64,000 nucleotides of DNA from Heterobilharzia americana. Taxonomy: Eukaryota > Platyhelminthes > Trematoda > Strigeidida > Schistosomatidae. The position numbers and the translations under genes are program-made. Location: NCBI GenBank assembly GCA_944470555.2, contig OX104130.1, positions 55,275,491 through 55,339,490 on the forward strand, given 5' to 3'. Each line of letters starts with the position of its first letter. Position 1 is the stretch's first letter. The notes below the pieces were generated by a model that had not been told where the DNA came from, searched no databases, and saw only the letters and a program-made list of their open reading frames with translations. Below, one piece after another: positions 25,701 through 37,000 of the stretch.

Positions 25701-28700
25701 AGAAGTGTTTTGTTTTTCAACTTAATGAAATATCCACATTTGCAAGGTTTCTAAACTGTCCCATCAAATCCACAGATGTTCAAGGTATAATATCATACAT
25801 TCCATAATGAAAATGGAAATTAACTTAAAATTATCTACTTTCATTTCATCTATTTAAGAAATAAGACTCAACAGAGAGAGGATAGTCACCTTGTTTGTGG
25901 ATTCATTACGCAAATTATAATATTTAAAGCATAAATTAACTGTTCTTAGAACTGATTAGTGTTGCGGTTTATCTTTCCATCAAATTTGCTTTAAATTATG
26001 CCAATATACTGGATGGAACTATATAATTAACGAAATCAAAGAACTAACAAGTGGCAAGTGTATAAACTAAGATTTAAAACGGTTGTTAATTTCCAGCTAA
26101 GTAATGAAACACAAATTGGCTTACCATATAATCACCTATTATATTTTCCAGAATGAAGTCATGATGCATCGATCCTGAGGTGATAGGCTTGCGATCGATT
26201 GGACAGATGGAAGCATTTTCAATCCAAAGTTCGATGCACTAGAAAAGAGGACAACAATTTAGTGAAACTGTCAGCGTTCCAATGGAACTACATTAATTAG
26301 TCCTATATAGTAGCTTCCGGAATTTCATACTACTGGGTAAATAAAACTCCATCCTATGACATTGTTCGTTTACCTGACAGCTGGCTACTGTCTGAAGTGG
26401 TTGTCATGCTTCCAAACCACAATCACCAGGGCTAGACTGATTGGAACAGGCACACTTCAACAAATAGCCCTACATAATAGGAATGCATCCGTTTCAGTTA
26501 CCGAGCTTTATACATGTATGCGAACAACAAGTAGATAAGAAAAAAACTAATAACAAAGTAGACATAGGTGATGGAAGAAGAAACAGTTTGAGGATAAAGG
26601 TTAGTGAGAACACTGAAACTTTCGAAAAAGTCAGAGTGGATACAACTGAGTCACTGAGACCAATTTTAGCCATCTCACCAAAGGTCCTCAGACACTGCTT
26701 CATCTGGTCTTGGGGACCCCAGCCAAGTAGTCTACACCATCCAATACAGCTCAGACCAACATTCAAAGACTTCATGCAATGGTGCCATGTACTGCTTTGG
26801 CCACTTTGAGCTCTCTTTTAACCGAGCCAAACTTCTCCTAGTATTGTACGTCGAGGTAATTGGTACCTCAGCATGCACGGCATATGTCCAAGCCACCTTA
26901 CCAGGTGAAGGTCGACAATCTCGTCGAATGGCTTGCTTGCCTAACACCCTTCGGCTATACTTGACATTGCTGACACTATTATTCAAAAATACATGAGTGA
27001 ATACTAAAGAGACACCTGAGACAATAACCTGTAGTTTTATCGCATCTTTTAACGGTCTTCTCGTAATCACAGAAAACTGAATGCACTGCAGTGCAGTATA
27101 CTCGTCCTTTAATAAGACGTTAGTCAGCATCACAGATAACAAGTTTGCATATCCCAAACAGGCCTTCTGTATCACAGCTGAGATGTCGTAAGTAACCAGC
27201 ACGTTTGGGTTGATGCAGCTTCGCAATTACGTGAGGTGGTCGACGCATACCACGGCTTCACCAGTCCTGAAACATACTCCTACACTTGACAAGTACTAAA
27301 CGCATGCCAAAAATGCACAAATGTCTGTTCAATGTGCTCAAAAGGTCCTGATTTCGTCAGCATATTCATCTAGCACCACACATTACCTGCCCACTCCAAG
27401 TCAGTCATATTCTCTCTAGGTCAGAAGTACCTAAGGTAGTGTCAACTAGTACATTTCCATAGCAGTTGAACAAGAACAGTGACAGAGGGTATCACTAGTC
27501 GTCGTTAACCCTGATGATAACTCTCCATAAGCCAATACACAGCTGCGTGAGTTCGAGTAGAGAGCGTTGATTAATGTTATGTGCTTGCTCGGTATTCCAT
27601 TTACAGTCAGACACTACCACAACAACTCACGGTCGACAGTCGAATGTTATTTTCAGGTGAAGAATTGCATAAGTATCGGCCGACGGTAAGTATGAACGTG
27701 CTTTAGGACCTGTTAGCGGAAATATGATCGATGCATGCTTGTTCAGGCCTGGAATCTGTCAGCCTCTCTCGCGTCCCAGTCGAGCGTTGAATAACCATTG
27801 ATTCCATGATTTTGGACACAATATTAGTCAAACTGATTCCTCTTTGGTTGTTACAAGACTACTCTCCGTCCCTATGAATCGGAATGATTAATGGAGTAGA
27901 CCAGTTTGGAGGGACTAACTCTGACTCACATACACTACTAGCATATCCATTACTTTAATCAGCGGTTTCTTATTCCTATCTTTAAAAGATTTAGGTGGCA
28001 AACCATTAGGTCCTGCAGCTTTTCATAGATTGGAAACAACCTACTCAACAACAAGAGTGTTGCAACCAACATCCACGTTCCCTTCGAATTCAGGCTGCAT
28101 GCCTAGCAAATAGAGCGTTGTTTTGGATTAGTTTAACTATGCTTCAAAGCTTCGCTCAACATTCTAGCCGTCTGTCTTGAGAGATTGTTAAGGTCCTATA
28201 CTTTTTGGTTATCGCTTCACAAACCGTCAACCTCTTATAACTGGTATCTCTAACAAACCTTAGTAATTGCCGAATATTGCTTTATGCTTTCCCCATACCC
28301 TTTGCTTTCACCACCCCCACTTCTCGCAGTGATTCTGAACTCTAAGTTCATTTACGTTGCAGCTACTTTCGCTCATCATTGAATGGAATGAGTGTTCTCA
28401 TATCAGTCAGTTCACATGATGTTGCGAAACCAATTAACGTTTCCTAACCAACTGTTTCTACAGCAGATTTACTATATATATCACCAGCTTTCCTTAGCAT
28501 GAGCACAGCCGACTTCTAAAGTTCAGTATTTTCAACAACCTTTATGTTCAAACAGTTTTTCCTTCCATCACTGATATTAGTCTTTTCGTATCTACTTGTT
28601 CTTTGCTTGCTGCAGTGAAGTTTTGACACCAGAACGGATGCACTTCTTTGCGAGATTCTATATTGATTTGTTCATTCATCGGTCTTCTATGCAGTTTAAA

Positions 28701-31700
28701 AATTGAATGTCGCATAACATACAGAGAACGTGTAATTGAATGCCTAAGGGTAGTTAATTTTGTTTAAAAAAAGACAGTCGCTTGATCACTGTGTTCAGTG
28801 GTTCCAGTCACACCAAGTCATATTTATTCAATTGAAAACTCAATATTCGAAATAAGAAAAAAATTAGAATTTTCCGTGTTCATATAGCGAAGACGAGGAG
28901 CAGTGAACATTTACTATGTTAACTTATCCCCACTTATTCGGAATATTTTATGCAATAGATCGTCGGATGTTCACAAGCTAATGATAGAAAACTTGAGATC
29001 TTAATTTGATAGAGCTTGATTATTTGCAAGACCAATTTGGGCTACTCTAATGTGTTGTTACTTAGAGTAGAATTGTTGAGAAGAATTAGGTGACCAGAAC
29101 GAATTGTACCAAAGTTGTTTGGAATAAAGTGATTGTTTTTTAAAACACTACATCCCATGAATTCAGTAACTGTTAGTTTGACCCATGTAGGCAGTCTTAG
29201 GATAGTAGGAACCAGTAGTTCATCATCATCAAAATCAACAAAGGACCACGCATTACTGCGTAACGGCTCATCTTTCCATGCGTCAGACCAGCACATCGAG
29301 TAATAAGGCAATGAAATGGATGATGGAGAAGGAAAGAAAGATCGGTAAAAAGTAAAAAGTAGTAAAAGAGAGGAAGGGAGAATGAGAAAATGACGAGGTT
29401 AAGTATAGCGGTTAAGATGAAGATAATATATGTACACATCTGCGCCACTGACATCGGTTCTGAGACATTTCACATAGTCTTTAACCATTGTTGTTTCTTT
29501 TTTCACGGATCCCAACGGGCTAGTCTGCATCGCCCTACAAGACTCAAACGAACAGTCAAGGGATTCATGCATTTATGCCATGTTTTAATCTCGTCGCCCC
29601 GAGCCTTTTTTCCAGCCTGAACCTACTTCGGCCAACATTTTGAGATGAAGTAGACGGCGGTTAGGCATAAGTAACATATGTCCCAGTCATCTCAGTTAAT
29701 ACAGGTTCACAACCGCAGTAACTGACTTACCTCTTCTCCCTGAAGCTTTACGCCTGACTCCTACGTTACTCACGAAGTGCTATCACGAAACACGGGCTAT
29801 TCTAAGAAGGCAATGGTGGTCAAACACCTGAACCCTTCTCAAATCTACTTTTAGTGGCCGTTTCATAGCCATACAGTGGTTCAGAGCGGACTGTAGCACG
29901 GTAAACCCAACCCTTAATAGACAAGCGGATATTGCGGTGGCACTACAGATGGCATAAGTTGGCAAAGGTTGACCGTGCAGAGATTTTGTCGGTTAATGAC
30001 CAATGCACCAGGGCTGATCTGACTTCCCAAGTAAATGAAGTGTTCAACGCATTCAACCACTTCATTCTCTATTGTTATGCGGGGTACCATTGAAGACCGA
30101 TTCTTGAGCAAAAATTTGCATTTGGGTGGCGAGAAACGCATCCCAAACAATCTCAAATCGCCACTCAAACTGTCCAAAAGACTCTGCATCTTTATTTAAC
30201 AGGATCATGTTATCTGCTTATTCTAGGTCTTTTGTGGTTAGGTCAATCCCTGTGTGGTCAGATGATGGGAAGGAGACCTCTATAAGAAAGTTTGTAATGG
30301 AATTAAATAAGAATGAAGAGAATGGGCATCCTTGATGGACACCACTCGGTGTACACAGCTCACCGACATCTCACCATAGGCCCTGATATGCCCACGGGTG
30401 TTCGAGTAAAAAGTCTTCAACACGATGGACTTACTCGTCATCCTTTTCAGTGAGACATTGCCATAAGACTTCTCAATCGACGGAGTCGAATGTCGCCTTC
30501 AGGTCGAGAAACACACCTAGTATTGGCCTTCGGTAAGCATGTCTGTGTTCGAGAACCTGATGGAGTGTAAACATTTGGTCGATACACCGACGTCTAGGTC
30601 TTAAGCCTGCCTGGTTTTATCGGACTTACTGTTTCCGAGCTCCACTTAGGCGTCTAATAATTAAAGAATTTAGAATCTTAGGCACTATGTTGGTCAGGCT
30701 GATTCCTCTGTTATCATAAGAGGGCTCCTCGTCTTTCTTGAAGCCTAGGATAGTCAGTGATTGAGACCAATCATAGGAGATCATATTCGACTCCGATATA
30801 CTAGTTAACACTTCAGTTGACTTAGAACTCTGTAACTGTCCTTATACACCTCAGAAACTAGTCCATCTGGTCCCGCCGCCCCTCCTCGTTTCAAGCTACC
30901 TACCGCTTTCCTGACTTCTGCAGGTGTTAGAATGACCTATATCAATGTACCATACAGGATCCCACTGGATAGCAGTCAACGCAACAATGGCTGAAAACTA
31001 GTTTTGTTCCTCTAAGTGTTCTGTCTATCGTTCTAGTTGTCTCCCCTGTGAGTGAATCACAAACCCATCCTTCTCGCTATAGTCTCACTAACCGTTGGTC
31101 TTTTCGCCTCAGTTTTCTTAATGAGTCTAAATAACTGCCTACTATTACCTATCATCGCTGCCTTTTCCATCTTTTTATCCTTTGCTGCCCACCACTGCTC
31201 GGGGTCGTTGTCAGTCTACATATGAGTTGCGTTCTTTCCTCATTGTTCTCAGAGTCTGCAGATATGCGTTCACTGGCATTGATTAATTCAAAAATGAATA
31301 AAATCCCCTAACTCTTTTTAACCACTCTTTTAGAGTCAGCTATCGTCTTTAACACTGTTTTCTCAGCAGACTGGAGATGCATCACGCTCCTTCTGAATGA
31401 CTGAGCCTTTTTGTTCGATAACTGCCTGGCCAGTTTTTCACTGAAAGCGGCCTTAGTGTTCTTATTGTCCAGCTGCATTCGTACTGGTCATTGTTGCCTA
31501 AGTTTTTCTACGTCAAATGAGAAGCAGAAGCGCACGCACTCGAACCAACGCGTTGTCGCTATCCAGACACGTGCTTCAGAAAGAGCAACAGTCTTCCACC
31601 GGCCCTCTCCAGAGATGACTAACAGCAATATGGTTTATTTGCGTCCATCGCCGAGTTAAGCCCAGCCGACATCATGTCAGACAAAGTCTTCCTTTACGTC

Positions 31701-33984
31701 TGAAGTTTGTGCTAGCTAGAAGTAAACGGTTATCTCAGAACAGTTGTAGTAGGCGATCACCGTTATCTGTACGTCCACCCGGGATTCCAAAAGCGTCACC
31801 CAGGTGCCTTTCTGAGCCCACCCATATGTGCATTGAAATCATCTGCAACAACCACCACATCTGAGCGTTTGGCTTTCGAAAAGAATATACAGTTTACAGT
31901 AGAACTCGTCCTTCACTTCATCCGAATTGCAGTCAGTGGGTGCGTAAACAGGGATTACAAAGTGACAACGACGAGTTTCACGATTCCTTTTAGCACTCAC
32001 TGTGCTGTTCATTTGGATAGCGTGGAGGCGACCATCAACTGGTATCCAGTCTAGTAGTGAGTTTTCTGCACTAGTCCTTAATGCTATGCCTACACCTGAA
32101 AGACCACCGGAGCTAGCCATCGAATCTCCGGAAACTCGAAGGGTGAATTTTGTGGATTCACCATATTGGCCGGGAGAGGTCAAGCGAATAACCACACTTG
32201 GGTCCTGCACACGTATCTCACAAACACAGGACACATTCATTGCCCGAGTTGTTATAGTTCTCGCCAATGAAGCTTGTTGGCCAATTTAGTGGACGATGCG
32301 GACATTGAAGGCTCCAATGTGTAACTTGGAGTGTGGTTTACGCAGACCAAGGATGCTGTTCTGTGGACTCAGATTGTTGTCGAGAACTGCGGAGGTAGAA
32401 GTTTAAGATGATGTATGATTGTTAGCCAAGAGACGTGAAGGAAGATTAGTAAGTAGGGATGAAGGAGAGGGATAATGGTCTGGGGGAACTTGAGCACTGA
32501 GGTGTGCGGGTGGTTGACACTTCCCAGCTCCCCCACATCGTAAAACGCTATTTCTTCGTAAGGTACCTGAAGAAGAAAAATATTTGTGTAACCGTAGAGC
32601 CCACTGGACATATGCTTGAAGCCTATCACACACGAAGCCTTTTGCGGTATGTTGTTTTGAGGCTTGATTGTTCTAGTGCTGGATGGAGAAAACCGATACC
32701 ACCGGCACCGGTAGACTATAGGCCAGGGAGAAATGTGCTATTTCGGGGACTGACCTTTTCTAGCCCCCTCTTCTCAAAGAGAAGGCAGCATCAGTGTGGC
32801 ACTACGGGTCATTCAAGGGAAACACTTCGCTGCTGTCACACGCGATCCAGCTAGCAGCAGTACTACTTCCCCTTAATACACACATAACAGTGCAGTAATT
32901 TAAACTACAACTATAGCTGCTTTCGCCTTACCACTGTCCAACAGACGTTTCTGGTATAGTAGCACCCTGAGGGAAGAAGCGTTCCACTTGCATAGTTCGC
33001 CAGGTCATTTTAATGTAGAAGTCTGATTATCACCTTAAGGTAGCAGTTATCGGTCGGGAGCAATTAGTATTTGAATACTATCGGTGGTAAAGTTCGGACT
33101 AGTACTCTATAAATCACTTCACCATCGGTTAGAGTTTGAACATATGATCATCTTCAACTCACTTGTCTCACTTCTCTCCTCTTACTTCCTTTATTAGCTT
33201 TGATACCTTTCTACATCTACTGATTTTTTGTGCTATTGTAAAATGTTGTAGTTAGATGTTTCACTGCACGAAACCCTATCTTGCCTGTCTGTCACTAAGG
33301 AGGTAACCAAATATGTGGCTCAATTAATTACGCATATCAAGAGGATATTTAAATCTATCGTTTACAACAAACCTAAGATTGATAGTGTCTTGACGGTGCA
33401 AGAAACAAACATTTTGGGTTCCAAATTAAGTGTTATATGCACTTCGAAATAAACATTTTTTAATTCTCGCACTCGAGTAATTCAAGTAACATTATCAGTC
33501 AGTGGAACTAGCGTGCAAAGTTATTCCGCCACACTCAACGGAGTTATAGAGACATCACTGTTGTTTTCCTTGTTTCAAAAGATCAACGATATAAGTGTGG
33601 CTTAAACAAATGTAACAAACTTTACAAAACACACTACGTTTTCTGCATGGGACCCTTGTTGAAAAACAGCAAACATGGTACAGAATGAGATCCAGCTTTG
33701 AGTAAAACACTGCAGAATATATTGAAATTATCTCGCGAATGCATAGAAGGCGGTATTTAAACTTATCAGACTTACTCTTTTGCAGAAACTATGACCACAA
33801 GGAGCACGTTGAGGATGAGTGAATACCTCTTGACATATTGGACAGAGTAGATGGGGACTCAAAGCCGATGGGTTAGCAAAAATCCTACAACCAATAATTA
33901 TATTGTAAGTTCATACCTTTCTTCTGGTACTAAGTCAGGACACTCAGTAGAAGCACGTCTCTTTGAACGAGCTTTGCCTCTCAT
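19337..33984 (-). CDS. RING plus TRAF-type zinc finger protein, probable E3 ubiquitin ligase (four exons)
   Basis: I assembled this gene from four minus-strand exons: 33984-33917, 33884-33776, 26238-26125 and 19744-19337. Introns are 32, 7537 and 6380 bases, all GT-AG, and phases agree at each junction. The 232-residue product has a RING with ligands C37, C40, C52, H54, C57, C60, C71 and D74. The last ligand is aspartate (CPID), as in NRDP1/RNF41. A TRAF-type finger follows (C100-x6-C107-x11-H119-x3-C123), then an acidic Ser/Thr/Glu-rich tail. Proteins with RING then TRAF-type fingers are E3 ubiquitin ligases that recruit an E2 enzyme through the RING. The ATG is preceded in frame by TAA 24 bases upstream of the nearest splice-like AG-bounded leader codons, so it is the first possible start. 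The substrate is unknown. The large introns are packed with LINEs. An extra small exon in intron 3 cannot be excluded. Confidence 0.85.
20295..20475 (+). repeat. tRNA-derived SINE with degenerate hammerhead-like body
   Basis: The head has an A-box-like TGGCTGAATAGTAACGC and a B-box-like GGTTGGTTTCC (20345-20355). The body at 20371-20423 resembles the schistosome SINE segment that in intact copies forms a hammerhead ribozyme: it keeps GCACACTGCTGAG, CCC and GCCGTCCGGTGCT, but has lost the conserved core bases. It lies in intron 3 of the RING gene. The link to the Sm-alpha type of SINE rests on remembered family features, not an alignment. Confidence 0.5.
20480..21881 (+). mobile_element. APE-type LINE family C, copy 1 (endonuclease to start of RT), decayed
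   Basis: Fragments of an endonuclease and of the linker before the reverse transcriptase can be followed in mixed frames. They match copies 2 and 4 of the same family, for example the CCATT-rich stretch encoding YAPxxxSSDEVKDE near 20810-20850 and a block around 21640-21860 with WAEHLKWLLAIARYP. Many stops interrupt it. It lies inside intron 3 of the RING gene, antisense to it. The boundary with copy 2 at about 21882 is set by the 5' segment shared with copy 4. Confidence 0.65.
21882..24965 (+). mobile_element. APE-type LINE family C, copy 2 (near full length), decayed
   Basis: It starts with a 5' segment (21913-22238) shared almost perfectly with copy 4. Endonuclease remnants follow (22500-23330, with VMAGDFNAQVG near 22905) and then reverse transcriptase remnants (24100-24700), including VECIDYFIYLG in a shifted frame, HIRLSIKGRV and VRSVLLYG. 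These resemble the C-terminal RT segments of RTE-like LINEs with an APE endonuclease. A 3' tail of about 200 bp (24760-24965) resembles 28540-28720. It lies in intron 3 of the RING gene and is antisense to it. Confidence 0.7.
21913..22238 (+). repeat. 326-bp inverted repeat arm (intron 3), 5' segment of LINE family C
   Basis: By direct comparison this arm matches the reverse complement of 32512-32837 at all but one position (CATACTG here, CACACTG there). The lengths are equal. It contains a well-formed pyrimidine tract and acceptor-like TTCTTCTTCAG|GTACC near 22183. It is probably the 5' UTR/promoter of the element. Its conservation contrasts with the decayed sequence on either side. Confidence 0.9.
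24966..26124. other. intron 3 of the RING gene, no element recognised
   Basis: AT-rich intronic DNA between the LINE copy 2 tail and exon 3. I found no coding motif. Confidence 0.5.
26125..26238 (-). CDS. RING gene exon 3 (completes the RING)
   Basis: A 114-base, phase 0-0 exon with acceptor TTTTCTAG| and donor ATATG|GTAAGC. It encodes CIELWIENASICPIDRKPIT and then a helical linker ending IIGDYM. It supplies the sixth and seventh cysteines, the characteristic Trp between them, and the Asp as last ligand. It lies between converging inverted LINE copies of family C. Because it is a multiple of three, skipping it would keep the frame but destroy the RING. Confidence 0.88.
26490..28540 (-). mobile_element. 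APE-type LINE family C, copy 3 (RT portion), heavily decayed
   Basis: Minus-strand fragments match the C-terminal reverse transcriptase of copies 2, 4 and 5. Around 26732-27226 there are segments such as TSTYNTRRSLARLKESSKWP and SVITRRPLKDA, and around 26494-26775 SCIGWCRLLGWGPQDQ, the family's C-terminal motif (compare SHVGRCGLAGLGSMGQ at 59400). Older RT sequence continues to about 28540. It sits in intron 2 of the RING gene about 250 bp from exon 3, in sense with the gene and inverted relative to copies 1 and 2. Confidence 0.6.
28541..29460. other. intron 2 stretch with a LINE 3'-tail remnant
   Basis: Positions 28560-28720 resemble the plus-strand tail of family C copy 2 at 24800-24930 (shared CTGATATTAGTCTTTT-like start and a GATGCAC block). 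The rest, to 29460, is AT-rich and unassigned. Confidence 0.4.
29470..32870 (-). mobile_element. APE-type LINE family C, copy 4 (near full length), decayed
   Basis: In sense order it has the 5' segment (32837-32512), then an endonuclease whose longest open piece (32267-31839, 142 residues) reads ALRTSAENSLLDWIPVDGR and VIPVYAPTDCNSDEVKDE. Then come a decayed RT (30900-29914, with GMRFSPPKCKFLL and VECVEHFIYLGSQI) and a C-terminal remnant near 29520. The RT is full of stops. It lies in intron 2 of the RING gene in the gene's sense orientation and is inverted relative to copies 1 and 2. Confidence 0.75.
32512..32837 (-). repeat. 326-bp inverted repeat arm (intron 2), 5' segment of LINE family C
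   Basis: The reverse complement of 21913-22238 with a single mismatch, as compared base by base. Homology trails off past both ends: outside the element toward 32868, and toward the CT-rich leader at 32400-32510 where the two copies differ. Confidence 0.9.
32880..33775. other. 5' part of intron 2 of the RING gene, no element recognised
   Basis: AT-rich intronic DNA between LINE copy 4 and exon 2. It contains a decoy exon-like segment near 33640-33711, treated under rejected items. Confidence 0.5.
33776..33884 (-). CDS. RING gene exon 2 (first six RING zinc ligands, less one)
   Basis: Encodes IFANPSALSPHLL then CPICQEVFTHPQRAPCGHSF and CKR: the first five RING ligands in the order C-x2-C-x11-C-x-H-x2-C. 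The donor AAAAGA|GTAAGT is a consensus match and leaves phase 0. The sixth ligand is the first residue of exon 3. Confidence 0.9.
33885..33916 (-). other. 32-bp intron 1 of the RING gene
   Basis: The intron begins GTATGA and ends TTGGTTGTAG. Introns of about 30-40 bases near the 5' end of genes are typical of schistosomes. Reading through it would introduce stops, while removing it joins a continuous frame. Confidence 0.8.
33917..33984 (-). CDS. RING gene exon 1 (start codon)
   Basis: Encodes residues 1-22 and two bases of codon 23: a basic start (MRGKARSKRRAS) leading into ECPDLVPEE. The donor reads AAAG|GTATGA. An in-frame TAA upstream of the ATG confirms the start. The exit phase matches exon 2, which supplies one base. 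Confidence 0.8.
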
Positions 33985-34057
33985 CGATTGGGTAAGGACA
34001 AGAAAGGTTGGAAGAATGTTAACTTTGGATTGTGGTTAGGATATCAACTTTCACAAG

Positions 34058-34075
34058 CTAAAAGAGTAAATGGAA
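34058..34075 (-). promoter_or_regulatory. candidate 3' splice site upstream of the RING gene start
   Basis: On the minus strand a pyrimidine-rich stretch ends TTACTCTTTTAG, with the AG at 34059-34058, about 73 bases before the start codon. Schistosomes trans-splice a leader onto many mRNAs at such sites, so this could be a spliced-leader acceptor or the end of a 5' UTR intron. Nothing in the window decides between them. Confidence 0.3.
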
Positions 34076-37000
34076 CAAAAGTTACGTAACTGGGAGCATT
34101 CATGATAGAGAGTAGATAAACAACTCAAGAGCTCAAGTAATAAAGAAATAGATAGAAAGGAACTAGCAAAAAAAGATAAATTTCCAACAAACTCAAATTT
34201 AGTCTCAACCTATCTTTGATGCACACCTCAATTGGGAAAATTGCAAACGACCGAGGTAGGAAAGATGAAACAGTAATATTTTTCCTTACCAGAACAGATA
34301 GTAACGAATCAATAAATAAGACAAGTAAACAGTAATATATTGGTATAGAACTAAGACTCGGTAGTAGGATATAACCTAATGTTACGTCCCTTATACGGTA
34401 CAGTAGTTGGACAGTATGTGTAGTGAATGTTTCGAGAAAAATTCATTGCTCATAATCCGATTAAGGCTTCTCATACGACCATGAGCAGTAAGCTGCGCCC
34501 ATAACATCACATCGTATAATGTACTACCTCTGCTAGGTTTAAGTTTAGGCTGAACCCTAGTGTGATAAGAACACTGGTTTGCCTGTGGTGACTACATCGA
34601 CAACAGTAGGACAAAGAGACAGAAACTAAAGAGGTATGACTAGATAACACTTTCAACTGATATGAAGCATATTTGTGAATACATTAACCTCGGAATGATA
34701 TACAGTTAAGGATGAGGATAATGTTCTCTGAGCCTTGAGGAAAATATATCAAGGTTCAGGGAATACCAGAACACCATCATATATTCACTCCATTTGTACA
34801 TAGGATGAAAACCGGGTGAGGTTAACTGGTGTCCGACTGCCTCTAGCCACAAAAGCCAGTAAGGCGAAAGCTATTCCATTACCAACAATGTGAAAGCCAC
34901 CTGGCTAGTTGGTACACCGATACAAGAAACAGACCAGTTAAGATGCCCACGAACGTGCTTTAACAGAAATCTGGAAGTGACACTACAGTCGTCCAACAGG
35001 TTCAGTTCAACACATGCCTTACATCTTAGAAACCAACCTAAACACCGTCTAAACGATAAGCAGGGGTTCAAATAAGTTACAACCAGTCAATTAAGATTTA
35101 GCTGTGCAGTTAAACAAAGAAAGATCCGACTTTCAAAAATAGTATTCTTTTCGAAATTCGAGTTCGGTAGGTTTGTGAGTTTATCCTTATATTTAACGGG
35201 GTACTGAAGCCTTACCTCTAATATTCAGTGTTTTTACGAGCTACTGTAAGCAAACTGATTTCTTCGCGCTGGCATCTAGGCCTTACGGAACATTTCCAGG
35301 TCTTCGATCAATTCTGGTGCTAATTTTGATATAATTTATTGACGCTAGTGTCACATTCATATTTCACTTTTTGAAAGTATTTCTCCCTGTCAAAAAAGAA
35401 TGCTGAAATAATGCATGCGAATGAGGAAATAATGTAGGTCAATCCCTTGACTAGGAATGCTGAAATGCCACACTTACGCGGAGTTTTACAGACTACCAGC
35501 ACAATTTACGCACTAGTGGAATAACTTAAGCGTGCATGTGTAATCGCAACTTCATTTACGCACAATTCTCGCCTTATTTCAGCGCCATCCGCTTTATTTC
35601 AGCACTATCCACATTATTTCAGTGGTTAAGGGACATTTTCGGTCACAGGTCCTATTACCTACGCCTCAGTAGCAATATTAATGCCATTGTAGCGTCACAC
35701 ACTTCCCCAAAATCAATAGCCTAGGGTTTGACGACTCGACATTGATGCTGACCTTGATAGTTTAACTGGACTCACTAAGCTGAAGGCACCCGGTCAGGCA
35801 TCCTCGCCATTTGGCACGCTATCGTGTTACGTTGCACTGCTCGTATTCGACTCTCTAGCCAGTTGGTTGGAACGCATCGGTATTTTGGCACAACCATCCA
35901 AATGTACTATTCCATCCGACTAGGCTATCGTCTTCTTCCTTGGTCTCGTACTCGTGGGTATATAAAAATTTCGAATAACTAGTGACTGGTCTTCGCGTCT
36001 GTCAAGTTCGCACCAGGACGAATACTAAAACATTTACCACGTTATTTACGCATTCGTCCGTGGTATTTCGGTAATATCGCTTGCCTGGGTTCTTGTGCTT
36101 TTCACTAAATCTCAGTCTGATAAAAAGGAGGGAAACGGAAAATAAAGATGAATTTAAGTGAGGAGGTAGGCACTGACGGGAACGCTGTTTATGAAAGGTG
36201 TAAAAAGAGGGGAGAAGGTGGTGGAAACAGGTTTCCAGTGGACAGTGACTGGCGAAATGAGGAAGCCGTAATGTAGAGATAACAAACACCGGGGGAACTA
36301 TTTAACTGCGCCGAATAAGTTACGTTTTCCTCATTTTCACATGTATCCCTCACTCATTTGTGTAAAAAAATCAGCAGTTATGTCCTTGTTTAAGTACATG
36401 CGAAATACTTCTGTCGGTGCATTCCGCGCTATCCGTCATTTCGACATCTACCATGGAGGTGAGTAGCGAGTATTTGTTGAACAGATCAGTGTTTTGTTTT
36501 TCTGATTCATCGACGTCAGGATTTTGAAGACGCATCCTTTATTGGTAGATTATGATCTGTAATGTTACAGAAGCTTGTGCATTGTCAACGGTCTACGTTT
36601 TATAGGCGATGCAAATGATTTTATAGAACCATTTCTGGTGAGTCGGACACGAGTTATACGTTGATTGAAGACCGCCTTATTTATGCCTTATCCACTGGAA
36701 GCAGTAACGACTTGATATGTTAGAGGTGTCATTGAAAGATAAAGGTTTCTGGGATGTCTTTATGAGGACGAATACGCCTGATATAATGTGTTTTAGACTG
36801 TCAGACTATTGAGGCAGGTAACCTCAGACATCAAAGGATCCATAAGGTATATTCTAACTGACTCGCTGCTGCCGGTATCAGCAAGTCGTTACACACTCAC
36901 GGGAGCATCTACCAAGCTGGTACTGGTGAATGCCCTTTCTATAAGGTTACTCGATGTGAATAATTCATCTGGTAACAAATTGTTTCTGTTTCAGCCATAC

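Noticed and set aside
33640..33711. Minus-strand segment after CTGCAG that starts TGT TTT ACT CAA AGC TGG and looks like a RING continuation (C, then W).
   Set aside because: It lacks the final paired ligands (CTMF instead of CPxC/D) and has a weak donor. The segment at 26238-26125 has all expected RING residues, a better acceptor and donor, and the right phase.
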